A DNA stretch of 64,000 nt from Siniperca chuatsi (Eukaryota > Chordata > Actinopteri > Centrarchiformes > Sinipercidae): positions 18,974,333 to 19,038,332 of the forward strand of contig NC_058045.1 of the NCBI RefSeq assembly GCF_020085105.1. The letters run 5' to 3'. The translations under genes were made by a program, and so were the position numbers. Positions 1 to 17,574 of this stretch are shown piece after piece (positions within the stretch are counted from its first letter, which is position 1; each line of letters starts with the position of its first letter). The notes under the pieces were generated by a model. The model saw only the letters and a list, made by a program, of their open reading frames with translations, had not been told where the DNA came from and ran no database searches.

Positions 1-1
1 C

Positions 2-85
2 ACCAGGACTAAGAAGGTTCAGGGTGAGCTGATGGCGCTGAAGGCTAAGATCTATGGACTGGAAAATGAGCTGAGATTTAGCTGA
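2..85 (+). CDS. 3' end of an unidentified gene (C-terminal codons only)
   Basis: The window opens inside an open frame that runs from base 2 to a TGA at 83-85. It encodes about 27 residues rich in Lys, Glu and Leu and ending NELRFS, which looks like the end of a coiled coil. A canonical AATAAA lies 139 bp downstream at 224-229, which fits a terminal exon on the plus strand. The piece is too short for me to name the family. It could also be a chance open frame, but the close poly(A) signal argues for a real gene end. Confidence 0.45.
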   Translation, partial: TRTKKVQGELMALKAKIYGLENELRFS

Positions 86-223
86 GGAATGGACCGTGAT
101 GTCTTGTGTCTGCCTATAGAGGAGAATCTATGTGAGGTTTATTTCCCAGTCATGTATGTTTATGCTACTGTGTTTATTATTGAAACTTAGAGTGAATGTT
201 ATTTCTATTTTGTACTGTGGACT

Positions 224-229
224 AATAAA
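224..229 (+). terminator. Poly(A) signal AATAAA of the left-edge gene
   Basis: AATAAA about 140 bp after the stop codon of the partial gene and before the first repeat. This spacing is normal for a 3' UTR. Confidence 0.5.
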
Positions 230-318
230 ATGTTTTGTTACAATGATTTTAAATTGATGAACACCCACAGTTATTTACAGAATAAGTTCTGCAAGCGGCA
301 ATAGTTTTTTTCACAGCG

Positions 319-612
319 GACATTTTGACGTGAGATAGAAGGAAAAGCACAGGTGTTACTAATACCATTAATGACATTATATTTAAGTGTTGCAGTAAGC
401 CATGACAGTGCCATGGTGAGCCAGCATGCACAATACCAGGACCCTGAAACTGAAGCAGCTAAATGGAATTCAGCCATCATTAATGTTATTTACACCTGTG
501 CTTTTCCGAATGTGACATTAAGATGTCTTCTGAAAAAAAGGCCTGTAAGAATGATAAAGGTGTTAGTTGTTCCACTCAGATACAGCAAAACTAACAGGAG
601 AGTCAAAATGTC
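319..612. mobile_element. MITE-like inverted-repeat element, copy 1
   Basis: GACATTTTGAC at 319-329 is matched in inverse at 602-612. A longer inner inverted repeat pairs 341-372 (starting GGAAAAGCACAGGTGT) with 477-508, with a few mismatches. There is no long coding frame of its own; the apparent open frames here on both strands lie within the inverted-repeat structure. The same end motif recurs at 62402-62544. This fits a non-autonomous DNA transposon, but I could not fix a target-site duplication. Confidence 0.55.
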
Positions 613-2076
613 GTCATTGAAAAAGGCCAGTCTTGGAGCCCCAACAATATAACCTTTGTATCATCATCATTAATTACTAAAAATGACCTCCATCAGTTAC
701 AACATCATATCATGGTATTAAATACAAGTACAGTAATTGACCTGTGTTACCTGTAAAAACTGGCACCACTTTCATCAGTGAAATAACTTGTCTAAATTTG
801 TTTTCTTCATAAATCAAGGTGTTTCTATTTTATTAATTTTTACTACTCACTTAAGGCAGGCCTTAGGCAAATGCAAGATGGTAAGAAATGAAGACTTTCG
901 CCTCTACGTGTCTCATTCATACAAGCTTCAGTCGGAGGAGAAGCTACGCAGCATAATTATTACTTTATTATACTGTAGTTATTAATGTACTATGATTATT
1001 ATTATATTATTATTATGCAGTGAACTCTACATGCCTACTACCTGGATTTTTTTTTTAACTAACAGAATAGTACATACATACATACAACATTCATATTGTA
1101 TTTAACACTATAAGCTGTCACAGCCTACCTGACCTTCCTTCTTTTTATTATTTAACACTCAGAAACACAAACCAGTAAAACTTTCAATAACATTCTGTTA
1201 AGTTTCTCTGGAAAAACAAAATATATCAAGAAGTATGTTGGTTGTGATGAGCAGTTATGATAAAGAAGGGCTTAATTTTCTTTTTAAGTTGACTGCCTAT
1301 AAAAAGGGAAAACAGGTAAATGACATTTGTGAATTTAAAATAAAATCACATTTACAATAAAATGTTTTTATTTTACTTTATTATTAATACTACATTACTT
1401 TATAATCAAAATATACTGTATGATGACATCACAACAGAAAGTCTAAAATTGTGTTTATTATGTTGAAGATGACGGTAAATGGAAAGTTAGAATTGCAAAG
1501 GAGATCAGTTTCATTTCTCTAGAAACATGGATAGAAAGTACAATCATTTAGCGGACATTCTATGCTTTTATTTTGAAACGTACATATAACTTTTTTCCAA
1601 CACTTATTTACAACAAAGATGTAGAATAACAATTGTCATACTAAAACAGTAAAAGCAACTTTGTACAAGCCAGACGGGGCCAAAGTTATTAATTGTGAGT
1701 CATTTTAGAGTTCAACTAAAATGTACTTCCACAATCATTCACAAACACTGTTTCCGGTTTCCGGTGGATAGCGTGACGCAGTATTGTACCTGGAAGTTTT
1801 GACTGCTTGATTCTCTGCGCATGCTCATCCATTGTCATTAGAGATTGCAGTGTTGTTTGTGAGTACTGGATGATGGCAGCTACACTAACAGCGTGAAGAG
1901 AGAGCGTAGAGTTGAGTATTGACTGTCACTGTTTGAGATACCATGACCCACTTCTTCAGTCGTCAGATTTGCTAAGTAGGCACTTACAGTTAGGTCAGCT
2001 AAAGCTAGCTCAGCTCTCTCTGTCTTTCACTGTCTCTTGTTTACCTGCCGGCTTTTATACACAAGTGCCTGGAGAA
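613..2076. other. Intergenic DNA and hdhd5 upstream region
   Basis: AT-rich DNA with short tetranucleotide runs (CATA near 1070-1085) and no coding frame I can support. The last 330 bp before the hdhd5 ATG turn richer in GC and CpG (near 1750-1830, with a repeated TTTCCGG motif), so the promoter and 5' UTR probably lie at about 1740-2076. No TATA box is obvious. Confidence 0.4.
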
Positions 2077-6853
<4,777 letters not shown>

Positions 6854-7425
6854 GATGAGTGGCTCGAGTCTCTCAAACTCTGGCTTCATCTCACAGCCGT
6901 CCCTTAAGTGGTAGTAGCAGAAGCTTTGAGTGTTTTATTATTTTAATTTTTTTCTCTAATCTAAGCCCCTGATTGTCACAGGGGAGATGTAGCTGTTACT
7001 GTGGCTAGTTCTTAGAGATTTTAAGTGCCATAGAATCAGCTGCAAAAAGCAACAGTATGCAGGTTTACACTAAATATAGGAAAGTTACACACATTTTAAG
7101 TGGGTAATGCATGGTAGTGTATCACAGATCGATGCAGTACCTGTTTTGTATTTTTCATGAACACCCACATTCCTGTTTCTAATAGCCCTACATACTATAT
7201 ATATATATATTACATAGTCCTTTCATGCCTTTTCTTTCTCTTTTTTAACGCACATGGATTGTTAAGAATGCAAGTCTAGGTGTTGATTTGCATGCATTTT
7301 TACTACACTACTAGTCCATGGATTAGAGTTCAAATATAGTTACACATTAAGAAGGATAAGATGGATTTTATTCTTTGCACAACACTCTACCTTACTGGGT
7401 CATCTTGCCTTTCCAAAATATACAC

Positions 7426-7470
<45 letters not shown>

Positions 7471-8334
7471 CAGTAGGTCTTAACTAGACCAGTTCTGCTG
7501 TCATATGTCAGCTTGATTTGTTTTTAAGATAGGGTGAATGCGTAACCACTAATGCTGACAAGAATAAGTTGCCAGGTTTCACTTTAGTACCTCATCAGTT
7601 TTGATTTTAGCCTCAATCAAGAGTACAGTAATTTTATTTTACTACTATTTTGTGAAAATGTCAGAATTATACAAAGTACCACATTTTCCACAGTTATTTG
7701 GAAAATGCTATTTTTCTGTCAAGTGGGTTTAGTTATGAAAATCTTATGAATGGTTAATGTGAATGTCTGTATTAGAAGACTTGTGGGAGAACAAATTTAA
7801 TTACAGTTGAAGCACCAGTGAACATTTCTTGTTCACAAGTGCTGGTTTGTCATAATTGTAACCGACAGGTATAACAGTGAATGATTTGCAGGTTAAAACT
7901 GTGGAACTCTATGTACTGTAAAAGTCATACTGTATGAAAGAACAATTAAAAAGGATGAAAGACACAAAAAGTTCCTTCTCAAGTGAAAACATTCTGTATT
8001 GTGTAGTATAGTTTTAGTACAGAGTCCTCCAGCACAGGTGTGGTTTGTAATGCTGGAGTCATTGTCACATTCAGCAGCAGTTATCCTGCTGCTAACAAAA
8101 TACATGTGATAAGCTAGTGCCATTTAAAACCTGTGTTAAGTGATTCTACTAACTGTATAAATATTAAAAGTCAAAACTTATACAAAACTTATATTCACAG
8201 ACACAATGCAACATATGTTGTTTCTCCTAAAACTAAGCCTCTTTTCAAACACACTTGTATATTGTTGTAGTTTTCAGGCTGCCACCACCATTTTTCAAAC
8301 AAGCCTTAAACAGTACGTCCATGCTTTAGTTCGC
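6854..8334. other. 3' UTR and convergent spacer between hdhd5 and rab19
   Basis: The two genes end tail to tail here. The stretch is AT-rich, with a (CA)n tract at 7422-7467 and a short (TA)n near 7195-7211. No canonical AATAAA is obvious for hdhd5 close to its stop. No further coding sequence is supported. Confidence 0.5.
7422..7467. repeat. (CA)n microsatellite
   Basis: About 46 bp of CA dinucleotides with one interruption (ACGC) near its left end, in the hdhd5-rab19 spacer. Confidence 0.95.
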
Positions 8335-10963
8335 TCAGCACCCACACTTTTTATCTGAGGACACAGTACCATGGACTGGGTGGGAGCCGTTACTCAACAT
8401 GAATTGAGGCGAGCCTTGAGAGGCTTCGTCTGTGATGGTCATGCCGTTGCGTGCCAGCAGCTCCCGGGCCATGAGGATGAAGGCCGCCTCCACGTTCTGG
8501 GCCTCCTTGGCTGAGGTTTCCAGAGCAGCCAGCACACTGTTGTGTTCTGCCAGAGTGCACGCATCCTCAAACAACACCTGCCTCTGAGCTTGGAGGTCTG
8601 ACTTATTACCTGTAGTGATGAACAGAACAGGAAGTGTTGAAAACAAAAGTGGAGCAGATTTTTGTATAGCTATTGTGTCATTTAGAGCTGAATGTTGTTC
8701 TGAAAAAAAAAAATGCTGAGCACCTGGCAGGTAACATAGGTCAACACTACCAAAGGGGCAAATCACCAAAAGCACAATTAAAAAAAAAAAAAAGTGCTGC
8801 AACTAAAACTCATTATTATCAGTCTCTATTATCGTAATCTGACACTTTCTCAATTAATCATTTTGTCTAAAGAGTGGCAGAAAAACGAAAAATTGATTAT
8901 CAACTTAGTTATAATTTTCTGTCAAATCAGTTTTATTTATATAGCACATTTCATACACAGGTAAACACAATGTGCTTTACAGTAAAAAATGGAAAATACA
9001 TAAATACAATAACCTTTCAGCCATCCATACAATGCACACACACATACATAAAATACAGTTTTTATAACCCTTGTCCTATTACTACCAGAATTCACACATG
9101 GATTACAGCAGGCACACACACACACACACACACTAACTACCAAAAGCCTGAGAGAAAGGCAATGTTTTAAGACTGCTTTCAAAAGAAGATACAGTTGTAG
9201 GAGATCTCAGGTCATCGGGCAGTTTGTTCCAGAGAACAGCACCATAGTAACTAAAAGTAACTGATTTAGTTTCAATTCTAGGTACATTTAGGAAATACCT
9301 GCTTGATGATCTGAGGGATCTGATTGGGCTATAGCCAGTGAGCAGGTCGGAAATATATTTAGGAGCCATACCATTTAGTAATACTTTAAAGTCAATTCTG
9401 TTCTGTGCCGGCAGCCAGTGAAGTGTTTTCAGTACACGTGTAATATGTAGTATTTTCCTAGTTGATTGACAATCGACTGATTGTTTCTCAACAGTCCAAA
9501 ACCCAAAGATATTCAATTTACAAAGATATAAAACAGAGAAAAACAGCACATCTTCAGTCTGGCGAAGCTGGAACCAGAGAATGATTGGACTTATTAGTTG
9601 ATAAATGACTTAAACAATAGATTATCATAATAGTTGCAGATTAGTTTTCTGTCATCAATGAATGGACTTTTCGTTACATATTCGTGTTTAGGAGGAAAAT
9701 AAACACACAAATACGATAACAAATGGGTGTTAGGCTGGTCTTTAGTGTATTTACTGTCACAATAAACTATGAGCTACGACAGGCCAACTGCACAGGACAC
9801 ACTTCCCACCAACCTGAGTCACCTGTAACACCTGAACACCATCTGCTGCCAAGAATAAATATGTGAAAACCAGAAAGCGAGCAGAGCAGTTAAAATAGTT
9901 ACAAGTAAAGGATAAGTGGTTGAGAAGTCCAGCTTCTGTGACTCCAAGTAGCATTAGTAAAAATGCAAACTTGAGGCCCAGGCTAAACACTGATCACTAT
10001 GTCTTGTATGAAAAAAATATTGTAACAACATCCATTTTTATATAATTCAGTGTTAAAAAAACATCTCATTTAAAATAACTATAAAGAACACACAACATGA
10101 AGGGTAGCGTTGATGAAGGTGTACAGTCGAGGAATATCTTTAATTTTCCCTCTACTTACCAATGAGGATCAGTACCACGCTGGCAGCTCCATACTGCTCC
10201 ACCTCCCTGATCCAGTGGGAAACAGATTCAAATGTGGTGCGGCGTGTGATGTCATACGCCACCATGGCCCCATGGGCACTGCGGTAGTAGCTCTGAGTTA
10301 TGGTGCGGAAACGCTCCTGTCCTGCTGTGTCCCACACCTGCATCTGCAATAAGACACAAAACACAAATCCAATATGACTTAAATGGTTACAAAATGCGGG
10401 TACAAAACATACTGTTTAAGTTATTGGGACATGCTGTCAACTTTCTGAACAATGCTTGTGTGTACAGAACCCCAAACTAATTAGCATAACAAGACCATCC
10501 ATGCAAGGTGTGTTAATAACAAATTAACACACCCAGAAAGCTAACACACAGATGATATCATTTGCCACTCCTCTTTCTCTAAACGAAAAAAAACACTGAT
10601 TAACTGAAACAAGCAAAGGGATTATTTACTTTAAGACAAGAGTAAATACAGAGACATATATGTCTCACATATCCATGTTTTTGTTAATATAGAAAAATAT
10701 ACTGATAATAAAATGAATATGTCTGATGAAAACTGAACTGGGATGAACAAAGAAAAAAACTTTCCTACCTTCACCCTCTTGCCATCGATCTCCAGGGTAC
10801 GAACAGTGAAGTCGACCCCGATGGTGTTTTGCTGCTTCTCCATGAATATGCCAGACTTGAAGCTCTGGACCACACAGGTCTTCCCCACATCTGAGTCCCC
10901 GACCAGGATGATTTTAAAAAGAAAGTCGAAAGAGTCCTCAATCTCCAGCCCTGCAGACTGCAT
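8335..10963 (-). CDS. rab19: Ras-related protein Rab-19
   Basis: Three coding exons on the minus strand, in order 10963-10769, 10343-10160 and 8609-8335, join in frame to 217 residues, the length of human RAB19. GTPase motifs are complete: P-loop GDSDVGKT (22-29), switch I TIGVDF, WDTAGQE (69-75), NKSD (128-131) and ETSAK. The C-terminus KKCGC has two cysteines for geranylgeranylation, so the protein should sit on membranes. [12 protein letters not shown] and [11 protein letters not shown] match RAB19 better than the sister RAB43. Family members act in Golgi and apical traffic and in ciliogenesis. The second intron holds an L2 LINE fragment. Any 5' UTR exon upstream of 10963 is not visible. 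Confidence 0.95.
8925..9550 (-). mobile_element. L2-type LINE, 5'-truncated 3' fragment
   Basis: On the minus strand, about 9450-9150 encodes the region downstream of the reverse transcriptase typical of fish L2 LINEs: [28 protein letters not shown], then [10 protein letters not shown]. The 3' end near 8925-8980 has the GCACATTT/AAGCACATTGTG-type L2 tail. It sits inside rab19 intron 2 in the same orientation as the gene. It carries only the tail of the ORF and cannot move by itself. A (CA)n run (9113-9133) lies within it. Confidence 0.7.
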
Positions 10964-12934
10964 GGTGAAGGGAGGAATATATACACAAAAAACACACTGA
11001 GACTGGCCTCTATGCAACAGAACTGGTTCCTTCCAAGTTGTTTCAATAATAACTGAGACTATTTACAGAAACAGCAGTCACATCCTTGTCAGAAAAAGGG
11101 GCAAATCAGGTTTATACCAGCTGTAGTATAACAGTTGATGTGGTTCCAGCTGAATATGTGTAATCCACATGTAAAGTTGTCCCAGTCATATAAAACACTC
11201 AAAATTATGAATAGTCTCACTCTTAAATCCAGTTTTTATTCCAACAGCTTGCTTCTTCTGTAATGTTTAACCTCCTTCACAGGCTCTACTCAGCAAACAA
11301 CACAAAACAACTCCAAAATCAACTTAATTATCCCATAGTAGATTCAAATTTCTTCTTTCGTGGACAAGTAAAAGTCCAAAAGTTGTGTTTCTTCATCCTG
11401 TACCCATTTCCATGTCTACGTTACACTATCAGCCACCGTCTTGACTTAAACACAAATGTAGTCTGTACTGCTGCCCTTTAGACTGTCACTCTCTCTCCCC
11501 CCACTTTCATTCTGGGACAATTATAGACACAGCTCCTACCTGTCTTGGTAGGTGTGCTCTCCAACTGCCAGCCCACCTGCACCACTGCATCTTGGGATAT
11601 GGATTTTCTATTTAGGCTCTGTAATAGGACAGAATACCAGGAAGAGGCAGAAATAAACACCATTGTATAATATAATAATATGTAGGGTGATAGGGTTAGA
11701 TAGATAGATGTTGAGCTGGTTTTATAACTAACTGGATAAGATTTTACCAAGTTAGTAGTACATAAAGAGCCAAAGTGCTGGAGGCTGACTTTGAACAGAA
11801 CCTTGTGTCTTTATGAACACAGGTTTTGCTAATAAGGCTCAGTGTGCAAATAGCCCTGAGCAAACAGCTTAAACCACTCCTGCAATTGACAGAATGTAAA
11901 CACTTAAAGTCTTTGTCTTAACAGCTGTCCTTTGGACCCCAGAATGTTTTTTTTTTACATTCAAAAAATGCCCTACATGCCTTCACTTATAAGCCCCCTC
12001 ACTGACTACTGTCAACTAACACATACCACAGCAGTCAACTACAGAAAGGGGTCAAGCGTAGAATAAGCATCAACAAAACACAACAGACAAATTGTAAGGA
12101 TGTAGTTAAATCTACATAAAGTGTAATTGAAAGAATTTTACCTCAGGCTGCATGCATTGATATCACAGTGAGATGTTAACACAGAATGAGCATACTGCTC
12201 TGAATCTGAATCAGCCTCTCTCTCTCCACCCCCTCACTTGTTTCTGTCGTCATCTCAGCCCACAGAAGAACAAGGCACAGCTGGACACAGAACAATGTGT
12301 GAGTGTGACGGGCACTTGACCAAGTGGGGTCTATCTTTGGCTGTGACCACCAACCACCTTCTTTCTGTTGTGTGGTTAATGCCTTGTTAAATGCAATAAA
12401 ATATGGTTTTGTTGGCCATGGTTTTGTTGACTTAGTGATGGCATAAATAAGACAAGGACAAGAGGGAAAAAGAACTTCGATTATGCCTCTTTTATCCAAA
12501 TAGCAAATTGATTCAATTTACAGGATAATACAAAATAGATTCCCGACATTTAAATGTCTATCCATAACAACGTTTATGCTAGACATTGTTACGGTATGAA
12601 AGCTGATTTAAGTATCAGAACAAATTATAAACATGTTTGTAAAATCATGTAAAAATTCTAATTGCTGAACATTCCTAAACATTCATACATCCTTACAAAC
12701 AAACTAATTTGAGCTACTGCATTATTACAAAATCGCTCCAGTGAACAACAAAATATAATAAACCAAAATATAGATACGGTAGCATGTCTTAATTACCACA
12801 GCCATATTAGAGAACAGAAATACTTCTGTGATTCAGCAGAGTCTCAGTGCAGGAGCTGTGGTGGTGTGGATGAGTCGTGATGAAATCATATTTGAGCCGT
12901 AACTAGGCTACCGTCTCACAGTCATAGACGTGTG
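10964..12934. other. Spacer between ccdc34 and rab19
   Basis: This holds the rab19 promoter or 5' UTR side and the ccdc34 3' UTR. Open frames at 11478-11750 and 12176-12499 have no family features, low-complexity composition and no splice partners, so I do not call them. No repeat is recognised with confidence. Confidence 0.4.
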
Positions 12935-14790
12935 TCATCTCCTCTGCAGCAACTGTCCTGCACTCGCAGAGTTTCTCAGTCTAAAAGCAGTGCTGGAGCT
13001 TTGTTGGCAGTTTCGTTGTTTGTGAGGTTTCTTTCCAGACGTCTTATTCAGTGATGTTTCTGAAGGAGGGACGTGAATCGGCTTCCAGGGGATCGGATTG
13101 TAGAAGCTGGGTGATGGGTAGGATTTGTCGTAGGGACCTGGAAGAAATCAAACCAATACAATGCTGATACATAACAAATATCAGCAAGGCAAATTAAACT
13201 AATACTAGCTACAGTCACATTGAATTTGAAACAACATAAAAATAATTATATTGCTACTGTTCCTGGATGACAAATTGCATGAAATAGATTTAGTCAATTA
13301 TATGGTGTCAGTTAATCCAAAAACGATAAAGCATAGTTAATAATTCCCAGATGACTGAAATGACCTTACTTGTTGGGTAGCAAGGTGATTTGGGACTCGC
13401 TCTGCTTTTATCATTGGCTTTTGCCAGCCATTTCTTAAACTTCTCCTCTGCCCTCTTGCGGCGCTCTTTCTCCTGCTCCCCTCTCAGGGCAGCCTCCTCC
13501 TGTCAAGAAAAAAGGATCTATCAGAATCTGACCATTTTCACTCGTCAATAATAACATAACATTTCACTTTTTTTCATTAAAAGTAACTTTAAATAAATAA
13601 TAACTTTAAAAAATCCACATTACTTTCTCCTTCTTTTCCATGTTTATTTTTTCTTGGTTCTTCTTCTGCAGCCAGTCTTTGTATTTTTGCTGAGCTTTCT
13701 GTTCAATCTCCCTCTGTTTTTCCTGCTGCCTCAGTATCGCCTCCTCCTCTTTGCTATGTTTTAGAAGTTGCTTGTGCTTCTCCTTGGATTGCAACAAGAA
13801 AACAAATAACAGACATGTCAGCATTGGAGAGTGTGACATTACTGTGTAATTAAACAAAATCCTGACAAATTACAGTCCATCTGCTATGGTGCTTTGTGTG
13901 GTTTTACTGAGTTTAAAGTAGCAGTTGTCTACCTGTTCTTTTTTCATCTTTAGCCATTCTTTGATCTTCTCCTCCATGACAATCTTTTTCTGTTCCCGCT
14001 CCCTTTTTTCTTGTTCTTTTTTTTCCTTCAGTAACCGCTCCTAATTCAAAAGATATAAAATATTCTACTCAGACATTCAGACATGATGGAATAATAAAGT
14101 AGAACTATGTTTTGGATTAAGAATAGTTTAGAAATAAGGGGGAAAACTATGACTAGCCTTATTGAAACACACACAAAAAAAAAACAAAGGAAAGTAAGCA
14201 CTACTGTAGTTATACATTGATATTATAATAATTAACTGTGGCTTGCCTCCTCTGATTTCTTTTCCAATTTGAGACGGTCTTCTTTGGCTTTGTTCACCAG
14301 CCACATTTCCCATGCACTGAGAGTAGGTGAGAATGCAGGCTTCACAGCTGCATTCACCATCTGCTCTGAAGGCGTTCTTGGTAGCTCACATCTATATCAA
14401 AAACAGATTTACAATTATACATATTCTACTGTATACTTACATTTTGTCTGTCTGAATCAGTCTGCAGTCTGTCGTCTTTGACTCCGTTCAAAAAGTATCT
14501 TAAGCTTGAAATTCAGCAGTAAGTTACCTGACTGGTGAAACGCTGAGTCTGGAGTTGCTCTGCCGGGGTGAAGTCTGTTGAGCTGGGCTGGGCTCCAGGT
14601 CTTCATCACTATCAAAACTGTCATGATAGATGGGAGAAAGCAGAGAAAATGTGTCTTCGTCGTCGGATAGGACGCCGTCGTCCAAGCCCTTGGATGTGTG
14701 AAAGTCTTTCCCCTGGCTAGTTTTGACAGGGGTCGAGCTGAAGCCCTTGGACGCAGAGGCAGGACAGTTCGGCATCCTCCGTCCCGACAT
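12935..14790 (-). CDS. ccdc34: Coiled-coil domain-containing protein 34
   Basis: Six coding exons on the minus strand: 14790-14528, 14391-14247, 14040-13933, 13782-13624, 13499-13370, 13137-12935. They sum to 335 residues in one frame (human about 373). The first 100 residues are acidic and Ser-rich (DDGVLSDDEDTFSLLSP). LSAWEMWLVNK opens a long Lys/Glu-rich coiled coil (about 115-275). The C-terminus carries the family block YDKSYPSPSFYNPIPWKPIH. CCDC34 is linked to sperm flagellum and manchette function in mammals. Intron 2 has a GC donor (GAG|GCAAGC, 14246-14245). An in-frame ATG 84 bp further 5' (14874) could add 28 residues, but 14790 (MSGRRMPNCP) fits the family better. The fourth exon's acceptor is chosen by phase only. 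Confidence 0.9.
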
Positions 14791-15589
14791 TACTAGCCGA
14801 CGTCTGTTTCGAAAAATACAACGTCGACAAATGAGAATGTTTTCATGTGAGTTCTGTCGGTTAACTAATGTCAATTACACCTATGCAACTTTTTAGTGAG
14901 GCTCAATACACAACTAGCAACTAACTAGCTGGTGTTTAATGCTCATTTCAACAGCTTGTTTTCAAAGTTAGCAAAGTGGGCTAACGTTAGCGTCATAGGT
15001 AACTTTGCTAACTAACAGCTGAGCTATTATCTAACGTGCTACGAACGTTTAATACGTAGCTAACTCCACAGTGTGAGTGTGCAGTGTCTCTAGCTAACTC
15101 TGCAATAACTGTGAACATTTAGTAACATACCTTTGTGCGTATATTTTAATAAGTCTCGCTATAGTGCTCGTCTCTTCTACCAGCACTTCAACTTTTTTCC
15201 CATGATACACCGCGCCCCCACGCTCAACTGGACGCTGTTTCTGTAACCATGGTGATGCTTGACGCTTACTCTCCACACGTTTGTCTCTTCAAAATATATC
15301 AGTTTTTCTTTTGCAACCTACCAATTATAAGGTGATTGATGGTGAAGGTGGTGTTTGAATATGTCTGTAGGTCGTCTACATCTAAATACTTTTCTTGCCT
15401 GTGTCATTGACATTTTTTTATTATTCATTCAGAGCAGTGTGGAATGTCAGAAAATAACAAATGTCATTTATGTAAATATTATATTACTAACTACCTAATA
15501 TATATGACATAATGTAAATAAATGGCTAATATAAAGAGGCCAAGTGCATGTTATATTAAATTATTCCGTTAATACTATACTGTACTGTG

Positions 15590-15592
<3 letters not shown>

Positions 15593-15626
<34 letters not shown>
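15593..15626. repeat. (TA)n microsatellite
   Basis: About 34 bp of uninterrupted TA dinucleotides. Confidence 0.95.
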
Positions 15627-15629
<3 letters not shown>

Positions 15630-16576
15630 GTATATAACTTGGCACCTAATTGGAGATGCAGCTGCAATTGTGTTAATGGAGACAATTATAATAAAGCTCT
15701 CTTGAATCTTGAGTCTCTTAATTTTCAGATTGATTACAATTTAACCTCCAATTAGGAATGCTTTCATTGACTTTCCACTGAAATATACACATTTTAAACA
15801 TAATATTTAGGCATATAGAAAACAATCTTGTCCATAAGCAAGGCCACTAATTCATCTCTTCATACTAGCTTGTAAAATGTTAAATAAGCTGTAGCTCATG
15901 TCTCTTCATGAAAGAAAGGACTGAGGACATTTAAAGATGATCCAGCTTTACTTTATTTATGGGTTACAGGTGTTACAATACCTATGCAGATTTATTTGAT
16001 CTTATTTTGGTGATAGATATTTTGGTCGTACTAAGCATTTCTGAGTGAAAAATGGGAAATGAATGATTTTATTATTACTATTTAGATAATATATGTTTTA
16101 TAACTGAGGTTTTGTGAACAGGTACTGTTTTATTCCAGTGTTATTTTGTTCAGTGCTTACCTGGGCTGTGCTTTTTGATTGTGCTTGAGACAATCAGTTT
16201 ACTCCCTACTGTAATAACAGGCAGCTCTGATACAGCTGAAGTTAACCTGCCCATGCTCTCTGTCTCACTCCCACTTAACATTATCGGTCTAATTACCAGC
16301 AGGTATTCCAAAATGAGCTTGTACACTGAAGGGCTGCTTTCACAAAGAGATGTGGCATTTTGTGAGTGTTTGTAATTACCTGCAGCACTAAATTAACTAT
16401 TTGTCTTGTTTTATGTCTTTTAATGCTTAACCCCATGTATTGCTTAGGCAACATTGTGTGTTCTTGAGTTATAGATTATCATTTAATCTATGACTGTTCA
16501 TTGCAAACAATTATTCAGCAGATGAACAGGAGGTTTTAAATCAAGTGCCAACAGCGTACAGCTAGTACTTCTGTAT

Positions 16577-17166
16577 CAGTGGTGGAAGATGTACTCAGAT
16601 CTCTTAAGTAAAAGTAGCAATACCGCAGTGTAGAAATATTCATCTACAAGTAAAAGTCCTGCATTCAATATTTTTGTTAAAGTTAAAGTACAGAAGTGTT
16701 AGCATCAAATATATTTAAAGTACCAAAACTAAGAATATTGATTATGCAGACTGGCCCATTTCAGAATAAGGTATATTATGTTGATAGATTAGAATTATTG
16801 ATGCATTAATATGTAAGCATAATTTTAACATTGCAGCTGGTAAAGGCGGGGATAATTTTAACTACTATATATACTTAGCATATACTTAGTTGGTATATAT
16901 ATATAAGCTTAGGTTAGTTTAATCTGTAAAAATACATCATAATTCTTTTGTTGATTATATTTTGTATTAACAATCAGACTCTGCAAAGCAAAGTAACTAA
17001 AGGTGTCAAATGTAGTAAAGTAAAAAGTACAATATTTGGCTCTGAAATGTGGTAGAGTAGAAGTAAAGTAGCATAAAATGGAAATATTCAAGCTAAGTAC
17101 AAATACCTGAAAATTGTGCTTAAGTACAGTACTTGAGTAAATATACTCAGTTACTTTCCACCACTG
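16577..17166. mobile_element. Non-autonomous hAT-like element (MITE), 590 bp
   Basis: Terminal inverted repeats CAGTGGTGGAA... (from 16577) and ...TTCCACCACTG (to 17166) bound the element. Both ends continue into related sequence rich in AAGTA units (for example AAAGTAAAAAGTACA). The flanks TTCTGTAT (16569-16576) and ATCTGTAC (17167-17174) share TCTGTA, an imperfect 8-bp target duplication as made by hAT transposases. There is no transposase frame. I recall this end sequence as one of the commonest fish MITE types. Confidence 0.8.
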
Positions 17167-17574
17167 ATCTGTACACGTCATTAATGAAACAAACAACAAC
17201 CACATGTCTGTATCGTGTTGGTAATTATAGAAATATTTCTGGGATGCTCTCTACATCACTCCCATCCATCATTTCTCCTGGATACAATTTGGCATAATGT
17301 GTCAGATCCCTGTGAGGCGTCCGCAGTTCTGAGTAAGATCATAACACAGGAGGATATTCAGCCACCAGCACGTGCAGAATGCACGTAGGTGTGTCTGATC
17401 CTACGTGTCTCCAGTCCAGCCCCAGAGTCACACCAAAGTGAGGGATTCCAGCTCTGGCCTCTGCTGGTCCCATTCTCGAAGGGCAGGAGTTCTCATTCAG
17501 AGCTCTGCGTGGTCCATTACTGACTGCATCCAGCCAACCAAGCAGCCCAGCAGCCAGCTCGCTGGCCAGGTGGT

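Larger units (their letters stand above)
14791..17574. other. ccdc34 promoter side and spacer to slc15a5
   Basis: About 14875-15280 is rich in short GCTAAC/CTAGCT motifs and probably holds the ccdc34 promoter and 5' UTR. A small open frame on the minus strand at 15094-15276 may be 5' UTR and is not called. (TA)n lies at 15593-15626. At about 15640-15715, ACAATTATAATAAAGCTCTC followed by repeated TTGAATCTTGA resembles a LINE 3' tail (weak). The MITE at 16577-17166 follows. Nothing else is supported. Confidence 0.4.

Noticed and set aside
249-652. Open frames on both strands near the left end
   Set aside because: They lie on the inverted-repeat element at 319-612 and mirror each other; no family features or splice partners.
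12176-12499. 107-codon minus-strand frame between rab19 and ccdc34
   Set aside because: No domain, no conservation recalled, no splice context; probably chance.
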